Of a DNA stretch of 64,000 nucleotides, positions 21,924 through 33,560 are shown piece by piece; position 1 is the first letter of the stretch, and each line of letters opens with the position of its first letter. The stretch is from contig JADEYG010000007.1 of the NCBI GenBank assembly GCA_016906335.1, forward strand, positions 1,380,001 to 1,444,000, given 5' to 3'. The notes under the pieces are model-generated. The model was given only the letters and a program-made list of their open reading frames with translations, was not told the DNA's origin and ran no database searches. Both the position numbers and the translations under genes were made by a program. The DNA comes from Novakomyces olei (lineage: Eukaryota > Ascomycota > Novakomycetes > Novakomycetales > Novakomycetaceae).

Positions 21924-24578
21924 TCAGCAGCCGACAACTCCGAAATTAAATAAATTGCTGTCCGTTTCCATTTCATTTGTTGGCATAGACATGTCGAACG
22001 GATTCCCAATAGAATCCTGAGTCTCAGCTTCAAACACGGCTCCATCATCAATGTGTATTAAAGCTTCCAACTCTCGATCCCAATCTTTTAAATCCTCGTC
22101 GTCGTTACAAGTCTCTCGCTGGATTTCGGTTTTACCATCATCAGTACTCGGCCAGTCGTCGAGATTGAAAATGCTGGTTTCCCTATTGGCTTTGTGTTCT
22201 GGAGAGACGATTATGGGAAACGAAGGGGTCGCGGTAGTCCGAGCAGGCCGAGGGGAAACGACAGAAGATAGAGAAGTCAGGGAGAACTGCGACGCAAGTG
22301 GAGTTATAGGCAGAGAGCAGCTTGTACCGTTTGCGTTATTGGATGGCTGCAATGGTCCGCCCTTGTGATTTATCGGCTGCTGCTGTACGAATCTCATGGC
22401 TTTGGCTACATCCACGGCTTTTACACTCAGCCCGTTGGCCGCCATTGAAGGTGAGATTGGAGAAAGTGGAATCTGCCAGGTTTGAGATTCTCCCTCACCT
22501 TTTAGAGGAGACTTTCCATGCTGACCATTCTTGTTGATGCTCGTGTGTATATCGTTTCCACATGAAGAAATTGCGTTACCCGTCAAAGTGTCTCCATCAT
22601 TATCCGCATTGTCACCGGCATTTTGATCGTTGTTTTTAATTGTATTTTCATTATGCTCGCCATCTCTATGCCCATCTTCATTGCGGCCGAAAGCGAAGGA
22701 AGACTGTTTGCCTTGTCGAGACTCATCCGTCGCATCACTAGGCGTTGCAAGGGCAAAGTTATCTGTATCCTGTTCTGTAGTAGAAAAGCTCATACTAGCA
22801 GCAGCACGTACAGAGGCCTCAAAGTTACTCACACTCCGCTTAAGTGGCGTGACTGGTGAGCGAGCATAAGGTTGGGTTCGGAAAGAAGCTGACCCTGAGG
22901 CTGTTTTGTTGGGTGATACATTAGACCCAGAATCTGTGTAGCTTTGCGACCCTGCGCCCTGTCCAAAAGGGCTCAGTGTACTTTCGCCCATACTGCTCTG
23001 GCTCCTACTCATCCCCGTGCTCAGTGGAGAAAGCCGGGGCGGTGGTCGTCGTCTGGCACTCGCAGACGAGGCAGAGGACAGATACCCTGTAGAAGAATCA
23101 TCACGTTCAGGCCAGGGAGCAGCATACGTATTACGACGGGGCATTGTAGGCCTTGCTAGCCTAATAGAGCCGCTATTGCTGTGCAGTGAAGAGGATCGGG
23201 AAGTCCGTCCTGAGTAAATCGGCGATGGAATCGGCCGGCAGAGTGCAGATGCAGTTGTAGCGGAACCACTACCAGCACTTGGAGCAATTGAAGGCGAAGA
23301 GCAGGATGAAACTGAGGAAGAAGTTATTGAAGAAAAGGAGAGCTGTCGTGCCAAGTTGCGACGCTGATGAAGTGTCAGTTTATGTCCATCACTGTCCTCT
23401 GCGCTACTCGCAGCCCCATTAGCCGACGGAGCACGGGACATTAGGGTTAAATGGCTATCGTACTCAAAGGGATTGTAATTTTCATTCATAATCATCGGCG
23501 TAACTGTATCATACGACGCTGACGTAACATCTGACGCCTGTGAATTGCTCCGGTACATTGAAAAGGCCGCTGAGAACACGTTTTTGTCTTTTAAAGTGTT
23601 GATATAACTATTAATCCCCGATTTCGTTTCCTTTTCCTTGCCCGCATCGGCAAAAGAAGGCTGGAAAAACGGGTTGTATCCTCGTCGGGATACAGTTTCT
23701 GCAGGAGCGCCGGCGCTGTGCATAGTAGCAGTATTCATACTTTGATTGTACTGCCCAACCTGACCCTGCTGCTGGAACTTTTGGCCGTAAGCGGCAGCGG
23801 TGGCCAAGTTACGTGTAAGCACAGCATAGTTCCTTTCTCCTGCCCCGCTGAGAGCAGAGGAGGCATTAGCAGCAGCGGCTGCTAGAGTAGGAGCAGTATA
23901 GTCTGCACCGCCATGTAGAGGCGAAGAAGAGGGAGAAGACGAGGGAGAGCAAGTACTGTTGACATTAGAGGAGCCCTCTTCCTCAGCAGTCGGACAAGAG
24001 TTTGCCACTGTAGAATTCCGTGTGCGTGGGACCCGTGAGTCCTTTGTGCGGCGGTAAGCGTACCAAACCTGCACACTGCGGCCAGACATGCCCAACCGGC
24101 CAGCCAACATGTCCCTCGCGGATTTGTCAGGGTTAGGGTTTTCTATATACGCAGATTCGAGAGCGCCCAGTTGTTGAGGCGAGATTTTTGGTGGAGTCGC
24201 TGCGCTTGTAGTGTAAAAGTTAAAGCCATTGGGTACAGAATAGTCTTGGGTGAAACCGAATTCATCATCGAAATTAGTGTTTGTAGCTGTGGCATCATTA
24301 AAATTGTGATCTAGAGCGCTCGTGAAATCCAAATCAGCAAAATCAAGCTCCGCTTCATTGTCTAAATTACTGGACGATGGGATAAAGGATAGGCCGGCAG
24401 CGTCTTGAAGATCAAGGTCCAACTCTGTTGAGGCTGCCTCCAATTGCAAGTCAATTTGATCCTGTGGTTCATGGAACGGAGCCGGTTGCGGCATTTGATG
24501 GATCTTGACGTCGTTTAGAAACTTGAAGCCCTGTTAGCATTCTAGTGGCAAATATTGTAAAAGCTGTATACTCACCAT
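21924..24578 (-). CDS. Homeodomain protein with atypical recognition helix
   Basis: Putative transcription factor of about 868 residues. Exon 1 appears to supply only the ATG (24578-24576); a 45-nt intron (24575-24531, GTGAGT...ACAG) joins it in phase to 24530-21924. An alternative start is the ATG at 24494. Acidic sequence (ELDFADLDFTSALDHNF) precedes the homeodomain at about residues 115-165: ISPQQLGALESAYIENPNPD, ARDMLAGRLGMSGRSVQVW, YAYRRTKDSR. The usual WFQNRR core is WYAYRR, so Asn51 is replaced by Tyr. The remainder is long, Ser/Ala/Asn-rich and probably disordered, with SP and TP sites. The upstream region is unusually long. Family membership rests on the three-helix pattern; DNA binding is doubtful without Asn51. 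Confidence 0.85.
24129..24142 (+). other. Telomere-like AGGGTTAGGGTTTT inside homeobox CDS
   Basis: The motif lies on the strand opposite the gene and encodes part of ENPNPDK in the homeodomain. Probably chance or codon-driven; noted because the same motif recurs in promoters here. Confidence 0.4.
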
Positions 24579-27500
24579 GGTGATAAAATCTGCCCGGATT
24601 TAAAATTTTATAAATAATGGTAAAAGTTTTCGTAAAGGCTTTTGTTTTCAGACGATTAAAAAGACAAAAAGATATGGAATCAGGGATAATGGGTTAAATC
24701 CACGCCTGTCGTGTGAGCAGACGAGTATTTGTCTGTTGATTCGGCCAAAACAAAAAGGCCGATTAGATCAAGACGGCTGTAAATAATTGAGAATGTAATA
24801 GATCAATCTGCCCAATGACCCAATTAAAGACACAGCAAAACAGTGATTTCCAAACTCTGCATTCAAGTGTCTACCGAAACAAGTTGCGCAGATGGAGCGG
24901 GTCTTGTTCCCGGAATGAAGGCCAAAATGCAATAACGGAATGGAGGGCGTAGAATATGCAAAAAGTCGAGTAATATGCTGAGAGAGATTGAGCAAAAGAC
25001 CAATGGAACCTGAGCAATCTAATGTAAGGATCTCCAATTGAGACTGAGTCTTCGTCTCATGCAAATCTAATCCAACACACACAGAGTCCAAACCTGTATC
25101 GACACACGCACAGATCAAAATCCCCGGACGCACCGTAGCAGTCTAAACTTTCTGCAGCAGCAATCTCCACTGAAGAACTCTTAACTTCTGCTGCTGCTGT
25201 CAGTATAGCTGATTTGGCGGCAAATCCGTGGTGGGAGTCAATCGGGCGTCCCGCCGGTATATGTATTGGTCAATTATTATGCTGTAGTAGTAACATAAAA
25301 GTTGGATAGACAGAAAGTGTTAATAAGGTGCCAAAAAAGTGCAATCACTCAGCCGATCCAATACATTAATAAAGGAGTAGTGTGAGGCCATCTTATTCTC
25401 TTTTGATTTGTTTTCCATTTTCTACGTATGTAGCGCGAGTATAACGCGGACGCGCGTAAAGCCCACGCAATACGGCGAACGCGTCGCCCACGCTGCAATG
25501 TGCGCTTGTTTCTCACATCGCTAAAGCGTCACATACATATCACATGCACAAGTAACGTACGGTTAATATACGAGTTTGGCATAGGGCTTGTGTTTGTGTT
25601 ATTTATTGCACTATAACGCAATTAAACTGTTATCGATACTAGATTGTTCTCTTTTGGTTTTTCAATACATATTTGATTGCTAAGTCTATATTTCTTTTGT
25701 ACTTTAATCGGCCATTTAGTTACCTTTCTGCCGAGCACGACTTGCATTGTGTGGGCGGACCGAGACCATTGTGCGAAAAACATACCGGTCTTTAGTTACC
25801 AATCCATCATCACGCATGACCCGTATCGGTCGTACTACGTGACCATTCATCCCTCTTACCTCTTGCCATCACAGTCGACTTGGACGATATTATTGACGGT
25901 CGAGTCTCGAGGGAGAAACACTAGAGGGTTATGGAGCAACAATGCGTCCATACTTTCTAGCTATTGCCTTAGGTCGTTTGCTCGCTAAATGGACTGTTAC
26001 GTTTACTTTTTATTTGTGTTTGTGTATACATTATCCATAAGTTCAACGCAACAGTAGTTACAGTTCTGTAATATAGATACGACCGAGATGGGCAAAGTAT
26101 GGCCTACACTCGGACGTTGTACCCAACTGCCGGAAACTGTGCCGAAAACTGTGCCGGGTCAAAAAACTAGCGGGCAACTGCTCCGCGAGCAGTGACGATC
26201 GTGAATATCAGCCACCAATTATTACGCGCCTTTCCAGACTTTAAGTAATATAATCAGAAATCCCTGTGTAATGTAACGGGATAAAGCATTGCAAAGGGAA
26301 GCGAGTTACACATCGGACGACTGGCTAATGCCTACAAGTGCCCGCAACATTTATTCATTTAGCGCTGTTAAATAGATTTTTGTGTACTCAAATCTTGGTC
26401 CTTTCATCTCTAATAGTGAAGAAAATTTATTACAAATTTTTTGAATTTAAATGAAGTCGCACGAAAATTTTAGTGCAAAGCATTGTTTATGTCGTATATG
26501 TATCGGTCCGTACTTTATCGATCCGTACCTGAATGTATGGGAATAATGCAGGAAGATTTATGCAGCGGACACCTTTCTAGGCCAGGATTCTTAAGGGGAT
26601 TTTTATTGCGGATAATATTATATAGGGGTACTCCGAAGCGATGGGTTGTTGGTACACTATTACTTCTCGTGGTTACTAAAGTGCAGATACTCACTAGTAA
26701 AATACTTTTTGTGGTTATAAAAGTGCAGATACTCACTAGTACAGTAATGACATTGCGTTTTCAAAGGTAACCTTTGCCACTTAAGCGCGACCCAACATAT
26801 GAGACACCTTTAGATCCATTAATTGGGATGATTTTCATACGTATATTACATTTGTACACTCAAACCGGCGGTTACAGCAGTCAGCCATATATTATTGACA
26901 TTTTACACGAGTGCCCTGTCTATCCAATTATTGCACCTGCTTGCCTTAAAGCATGCAACACTCGGCCTTTTGGCCGTTTTTGCTAGCTACCATTTTACTT
27001 TTTCCGGAGGTCTTGGCTTGCTTGCGTATCCAATTGACCTGATAATGACTTTTTGCCCTTTTGACTATCAGTGCGTTTCTGTATCGCTACAAAATCGAAT
27101 TCTATGTGGGCATTGTATATTTGAACGTAGTGCTTGTGCATAAGAGTGATGCCGCGTTGAGCCCGTTCTCACATTCTCTTTCCTCAACTCAAATATAGTC
27201 GGTTAAGCATTGGGTGGTCTAGAGTCCCAGCGTGCTCTGTCTCGATATCATTATAGTAGTAGTATATCCTCCTGTATAATTAAATAAATTCAATCACTAT
27301 CAGTCTCATTTCGATGGCAGATGCGTGAGTATCACCATGCCCACGTAAAAAACCGGCGTATATATTTTATCATCATAAAATAAATTCTAGACGCGAGAGG
27401 CTCATCAGTAGATCGCGTCAGCACGTAAAATAGAAACCGACGGTAGAATTATTGCAGACGAAATTCTAAATGTCACACTATCCATACAGCAATGCGTCTT

Positions 27501-28668
27501 TCTAGCCAATCGCTTACGAGGAGCTAGCGCAAACGTGGGGTTGCTAGGGATATCTATCGGGTCTAAGCAATGCTATCGGACTGGCTCATCTGGAAAAGGT
27601 AATGCCATTAGTATGAAAAGATTATCCAAGCAGTAACATTTTCCATCCAAAGCCTTGTTTCAAGCAAATTTAATTATCTGCAACGTATAGCTGCACGAGA
27701 TAATCACGTCCACCGTCCTCAAAATGTAATTCTTTTCACATTCTCACGTACGACGAAAGGAAATACTGACAAAAGTAGCCAGATTTATTACTGCTCAAGC
27801 TCTGCATAGTATTGTTTCCTACAATGTAAATCCTGTCTAAACCTGCACTCCTTTCCCTTTCGCATTCCCTTCCTCAGCCTGCATATCTCCTTTTCGGTCG
27901 AACCTCGATTTGTCCCGTTATTTATATCGGGTACTAAAAGGCCTATACTGGATCTTGTTAATTAGTGGCAATGCACCTTTAGACATATTTCGAAATATAT
28001 TCTTCTAAATTGTGCAACTTCATAAAACTCAAACGTTGGGCTACCATCCTGACCCAGTGTAGTCACCGACTTCCCGTTCGTTATTTATTATTAACTTCTC
28101 CTCGCTTAGGACTAGTCCTTTTCAGCTGTCTATTATACTTTTCAGTATCTACTCGATTATTCTCCGCAATTTGCTACTGATTTTTATTACTCGTTTTTCT
28201 CCCTCCCACGTCCTTTCCTCATTCATTTAGCACTGTGCCGTACTTACACCTATCTATGCGCAATTTTCACGCCCAGCCCATGCCTCATTACTAATTACCG
28301 AAACAAATGCCGAACATTGCCACAACCTAGAAGAGGTCTTGCCCGTCTTCACACTGTATGGGGACTATACGTTTCTTTCACTTCTTATAGTAGGATGTGC
28401 TTTATTTTGAAATTAAATCTTCTGTTTTTACCGATTTATGGACAGTGCCGAGAAGTTTACGTCTAGAATTAGACGTTTGGTTCCGTTTTTAGTAGAAGTC
28501 ATGAGAATAGAGTGTTTAGACTTGGACTGAGTTTAGATTGCGAAGCCAGTTCCTATATCATATCCTCTATATAATTACGAAGTCAAGCTCTTTAATAATA
28601 AAAACAGGGAAGAAAAAATTACCGGTTTTTACAACGTCTATCTAATCCTACGACAATACCCTCCTCTT
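24579..28668. other. Gene-poor 4.1-kb region upstream of the homeobox gene
   Basis: No conserved protein, tRNA or rRNA is recognisable on either strand. Frames are short (up to about 120 codons, the longest at 24768-25133 minus) and do not resemble known families. A 39-bp direct duplication lies at 26661-26741. As the homeobox gene points away from this region, it may hold its promoter, a long 5' leader with upstream frames, or unannotated non-coding RNA; none of this is shown by the sequence. Confidence 0.5.
26661..26741. repeat. 39-bp direct repeat, two copies
   Basis: Two copies at 26661-26699 and 26703-26741 agree at 35 of 39 positions and share GTGCAGATACTCACTAGTA exactly. The three-base spacing suggests a local tandem duplication (42-bp period) rather than transposon ends. 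Confidence 0.85.
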
Positions 28669-30235
28669 CTATGCTATAACACGGCCCCATGGATGATCTT
28701 CAATACCGTACTGAATATCCATAAACCAGGAATTGAACTGCTCCGCTAGCGGTCCAGCTTCTTTGCCCTGCTGCATTGGAACTTCGATGTCTTTGCCCTT
28801 ATAATGAACGGCTTTAATGGGTGAGATCAAAGCAGCCGTACCTGTTCCAAACATCTCCAGAAGCCTGCCTTCATCAGCGGCCTTGCGGATCTCGGGCATA
28901 GTGAAATAGCGTTCAGTCACCTTCCAACCTTGAGGAACAAGCCGTTCTCTTGCCATATTAACAACAGAGTCCCGTACTACTCCGTCCAGAATCATTCCGT
29001 CTACTGGAGCAGTCAAAAGCTCCTTCTCTCCGTTTTCATTGATCCAGGCAGCAAAGCAGTTCATTGTGCCAACCTCTGTTACTCTGTCATCGTCGCCAAA
29101 GAGCCACAAAACCTGTGCATAACCCTTTTCCGCCGCCAATACTTGTGGAAGAATACCTGGAGCGTAATTGCCTCCGACTTTGGCGTTCCCAACCCCACCG
29201 GGCCATGCACGAAGCATGTCTTGTGAAGCGTAAAGCTTGACAGCTTTGAAGCCAGACTATACTTAGCACTTGTACTAATTGTTCCACTAGAAACATTATC
29301 GTTACCTTGTAATAAGGTCCCACTGGGCTGGCTATCATAAAGATGAGCGAGCTGTTCACGGGACCGACGCCGAGGGTCTTTTGCGTTCCGATATGTGTGG
29401 GCCGTAAATACAATGAGTAGCCAAAGCCTTCAGGCACCCAGCGATTTTCCTTGCGCACAAACTCGGCAATAATATCCTCGAGCGCTTTCAAGTCAAAAGA
29501 GGGCAGCGAGATACGAGTTGAGGACTTTACAAATCGTTGCATGTTTTTGTCCGGGCGAAAGAGACGAATTTTTCCATCGTTGCCCTTCACATTAGCACTG
29601 TAGCAACGAAATAGAGGCGTAAGGACTATGCAAATGCCAGGATCTTATTGCCAATATTATATGTAGTCATGCCAATATTATATGTAGACATGGAATCGCG
29701 TGGCATTATGTATATGGATAAAAGAGCCCAGTACAGTAAAGACAAATGTACCAAAAATGTAGAACGAATGTACAGACAAAATCCAAAAGAAACCATGAAA
29801 AGCGCATAAATCAGAATACAAATTCTCCTCGATAATTCATACCCTATAAGCCTTCATTCCCTCAAAGCATTCGAATCCGTAATGGAATACACAAGTTGCT
29901 GGGTCCAAGCTGAGATTCTGGTATGGCGAGATCTTTGGCCGATCCCATCCTTCGTGCACGTTCCATCCCACAGTGAGCATATGGTCCGTAAAAGTATGGC
30001 CAAAGACCAATTTGTCATTGGGAACGAGCGGCTTTGGGTTTGCAGTCCGTTCAAAAACCAAATCGTTCGCGCTTAATGGCCTTACAGCCTGTTGCTGGCT
30101 CATTTGCCGAGCAGAATTGTGCAATTCTCGTGGCCCGTGCGATTGACCTTCGTCGGCCGTCATTGAAAACGAGCTGCCCTTTGCCCGCAGAGCAATTTTT
30201 GCTCGCAAAGCGTTTCGAGTCGACCGCAGCAACAT
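28669..30235 (-). CDS. BAT1: Branched-chain amino acid aminotransferase, probably mitochondrial
   Basis: PLP enzyme (class IV fold) that interconverts Leu, Ile and Val with their 2-oxo acids. Exons: 30235-29843, 29584-29306, 29256-28669, about 419 residues. Joins read GMKAYR-GNDGKIRLFRPD and GPYYK-SGFKAVKLYAS. Other signatures are FHYGFECFEGMK, LYLRPTHIGTQ, RAWPGGVGNAKVGGNYAPG (the Lys of AKVGGNY is the PLP lysine), DRVTEVGTMNCF and EMFGTGTAALISPI. The chosen ATG gives a basic, acid-free N-terminus (MLLRSTRNALRAKIALRAKG), a good mitochondrial presequence; an in-frame ATG 23 codons upstream is also possible. Mitochondrial location would match Bat1 rather than cytosolic Bat2. Intron 1 carries a 21-bp duplication. 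Confidence 0.94.
29651..29692. repeat. 21-bp tandem duplication in BAT intron 1
   Basis: GCCAATATTATATGTAGTCAT is followed at once by a copy differing at one position (GACAT). Intronic; no function seen. Confidence 0.8.
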
Positions 30236-30979
30236 CCGGTGCGAAAATTCAAGATCAGCAGTGGACGAGTTATAGTCTTGTGTATTTTTATTTATATTTC
30301 TCATATATCATTATCGGGATAGATCTATACAGATAAAATCTCTAACTTTTTTGCCGGTCACGTGATGTGTATTATTTGACAGGGTCACTTTTGAAAGGTG
30401 ACGGGCAAACTTGTAGAGTACCGTTCACCTTTGTTTGTAAAGAGCGAGATAGTAAGATATTCTATTGCCGTTCAACTGCTCATGGCCAATAATGATAGGT
30501 TTGCCGTTAATTGTTTTGAAATTTTACGTTTACACATTAGCAGCAATTTTTTTTATTTACTCGCTGTCGCATTAGAAAATGTTTATACATATCAAACTAA
30601 GCCCGGAAAATAGACTATAGTCAAAAGCGTTTAACAACAATAAAAAGTGCGTCAGAAAAAGCGCGCTCATCGAAATTTATCTTTTGCGCGCACATTGCAA
30701 ATCACTGTTCACTGTTCACTGTTGCCTCTTTATCGTGAAATGTCACTAACGAAGGGTTAAATAATAATATGTAAAATAATATTTAAAGTTAGCGCAGCAT
30801 TGAACGCAGAGATAATAATACTGTTAAAAATGATTTCAAAGTTAATATTGATGATAGAAAATATACAAAGTTATTGCACTGACAATGGCTAATAAAAGTT
30901 ATATGACCAGCAGAGAAATAATATATCGAGGCAGCAGTATTGAATAATTTGCGAGGGCAATTTTGCCTACTCGCTCACA
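30236..30979. other. Divergent promoter BAT / PRP40
   Basis: About 745 bp of AT-rich DNA between divergent start codons. Three CACTGTT units occur near 30703-30722. No gene is seen. Confidence 0.6.
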
Positions 30980-33225
30980 ATGGCGTTTGTCCCTCCATGG
31001 AAACAGCAGCAATCGCCGCCTCCGCAGTCAGAAGCAGTAGAGAATGCAGCAAAAATAAGCAAAAATCTGGGCGCCAATGGCAACGATCAAAGATCTGTCG
31101 CCGCCGCAGAGGTGCCTGCTCCGGCCGCCATTGTCTGGCACGAGTACAAGACCGCGGAAGGCCGTATGTACTATTACAACAGCGAAACAAAGCAGAGCGT
31201 ATGGGACAAACCGGACGAAATGAAATCCCCACAGGAAGTGAGTAACTTTGTTGGCATTTTGATATATAGCATTTAACTTTTCTAACATTAATAAAGCTCG
31301 CTTTATCCAAACAGCCATGGAAGCAGTACGATGCTCCCAGTGGCCGCAAGTACTGGCACAATCCAGTCACTCGGGAATCAGTGTGGGACATGCCCGAAGT
31401 TTACCGTCATGCGTTGGAAGGCCAGATAATTACGCAAGATGAGACCTCAACAGCACAATCAGAGTCATTAGCAAAATCAGCCCAGCAACAGCCGCCAGTA
31501 GTCAAGCAACCGGTGCTACAAATATTAAGCAACAAAGAAAGGGAATTACAATTGCTGGATTTACCGTCTACCGATGAACAGGGAGAGCAAGCGTTTTTCA
31601 AGCTTTTACGACGCTGTAATGTTACCCCAGAAATGTCCTGGTCCGAAGCAATGCACCTGGCTGTCGCTGATCCACAGTTTCCCTTACTCATTCCTTCAGC
31701 GATTGATCGAAAACGTGCCTTTGAAAAATATTGTGAGCAAACACGGGGCGCTGAAGTCGAGAAATTTAAGGAGCGATTAAACAAAATATCGAAAGATTTA
31801 CGTGACGCTATTCGAAGGCACAAGCAGAAAATCAAGCCTTACATGCTCTGGCGCTCCGTGCGAGTTGAGCTAGAAGGTGACCCAGTCGTTTCGCGATACC
31901 CAGAGATCGAATTGGCCCGTGTTTATTACGATTATGTAAACGAAGCACGAGGAGACGAAGAGGAAGCACAAAAAGAGGCTAAAGCCCAAGGCAAGGGCGA
32001 GTTTGAACGACTTTTACAGCGCTTAAACTTGAAACCACACACGAGGTGGGAAGATGCTCAAGAGATTTTCAAGGCCTCACCAGAGTTTCACAAGGATCCA
32101 GTGTATCGTAGTCTGAACAAGCTGGACTGCCTTGTTGTTTATGAAACACATATAAAAGCACTAGAGCGTAACTATATTGATGAGCGACAGCATGAAAAGG
32201 CTATCCGTGTACGACGAGAACGAAAAGCTCGAGATGCCTATAAATCGCTGTTGGAGGAGTTTAAACAAGACAAAATCATTGTAGCCGGTACACGATGGAG
32301 TGATGTATATCCGCGCGTAAAGGACAGAAAAGAGTACCTTGAAATGCTGGGTAATCAAGGCTCAACGCCTCAGGAATTGTTTTGGGACATGATCGAAGAG
32401 TTCCAGACGGACGTTCAAGGCGCCAGAGCCAGGGTTGAGCAGTTGCTAGAGGCCAAGGAGTTGCAGATAACGGACGACTCTACTTTTTCTGATTTTCAAG
32501 CTCTTTTACAGATGGACGACAGGCTTGCAGAATTGGATGAAAACGTAGCAAGACTCGTATTTTTTGGGCTGCAAGAGCAATACAGACGCGGAGCAGAGGA
32601 GGCTCGACGCCACGCTGAGCGGAGAGTACGGAGACGAATGGACTCGTTTAGATCTCGTTTGAAACATTTGGATCCGCCTGTTAAACCTGGGGACACTTGG
32701 GAGCAAGTAAGAGGACGTGTATCTAAATCAGAAGAGTTTGTTGCCCTTGAAAGTGAAGAACTACGTGAAGAAGCCTTTTATAGATTTATGCGAAGGCTGA
32801 AAGAGTCGATTGAGGAGAGCAAACATTATGCGGAACGTCAAAGAGAACGCGAAAGAGAACGCGAAAGAGAACGCGAAAGAGAACGCGAAAGAGAACGCGA
32901 AAGAGAACGCGAAAGAGAACGCGAAAGAGAGCGCGAGACGCGTCATCGTGAACGCGAACGCGGACACGCCAAAGATCGCGATCGCGATGCCGAACGTGAA
33001 CGTGATCGCGAACGGCATCACAATACGGCACGTGATTCGTCGAGAAGGCTGTCGAGACATCAAGAGGAGGCGTTGGAAGACGATCGCGCGAAACACGAAG
33101 ACGAGCAGCAAAGACGCCGAGTGCGTGAAGATGCTTACGCGTTAGAAGCGCGTAAAAAGCCTCGATACGATACTCCATCGGCTGCCGATGGAGATGAATC
33201 TAGCGAAGAAGGCGAAATCCATTGA
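30980..33225 (+). CDS. PRP40: U1 snRNP splicing factor PRP40
   Basis: U1 snRNP-associated protein that bridges the 5' splice site and branch-point factors and binds the Pol II CTD. Exons 30980-31237 and 31315-33225 give about 722 residues. WW1 is in exon 1 ([20 protein letters not shown], then SVWDKPDE) and WW2 starts exon 2 ([20 protein letters not shown], then SVWDMPEV). At least four FF domains follow, seen from [60 protein letters not shown] and [20 protein letters not shown]. The C-terminus has an Arg-Glu run coded by a perfect 12-bp minisatellite and ends [10 protein letters not shown]. The intron (77 nt) has a TCTAACAT branch site and sits exactly between the two WW domains. Confidence 0.95.
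32845..32928 (+). repeat. 12-bp coding minisatellite (GAACGCGAAAGA)7
   Basis: Seven identical copies in the PRP40 frame encode an RERE tract; the next copies are degenerate. The length is divisible by three, so copy-number change would keep the frame. Confidence 0.95.
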
Positions 33226-33560
33226 TGAAATGTACTATAATTTCAGCACACAAGTTACTAGTTATTTATCATGTTGAGTATACAGTATCCGATTCTACTC
33301 TCTGCCTTGTTGCAATGGTATTATAAGGACAGAGCTAAGAATTTATATATAAATATTCGATCATAATTCATTAAATGAAATAAATAATTCAATAAATAAT
33401 TCAATAAATAATTCAATAAATAATTCAATAAATAATTCAATGAATAATTAAACAAGAAATCTATAGTAGTAATAAAAGCAAAGTAAATGAATGAACAACA
33501 AGTAAACATAATTTAATGTAAAAGTACGCGACTGACGCGACTTGACGAGAAGCTACGACA
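33226..33560. other. Intergenic region PRP40 / RTT107
   Basis: About 335 bp of AT-rich DNA that includes a 12-bp tandem repeat of the type AATAAATAATTC at 33380-33448 (five to six copies). No gene is seen. Confidence 0.7.
33380..33448. repeat. 12-bp AT-rich tandem repeat (AATAAATAATTC)n
   Basis: Five to six near-identical copies between PRP40 and the RTT107-like gene. Simple satellite; no function seen. Confidence 0.85.

Noticed and set aside
24768-25133. 121-codon minus-strand frame upstream of the homeobox gene as a gene
   Set aside because: No recognisable motif, no conserved composition and no splice link; retained only as a possible upstream frame in the leader.
26661-26741. 39-bp repeat as ends of a transposon or LTR
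   Set aside because: The copies are three bases apart in the same orientation with no internal sequence; this is a tandem duplication.
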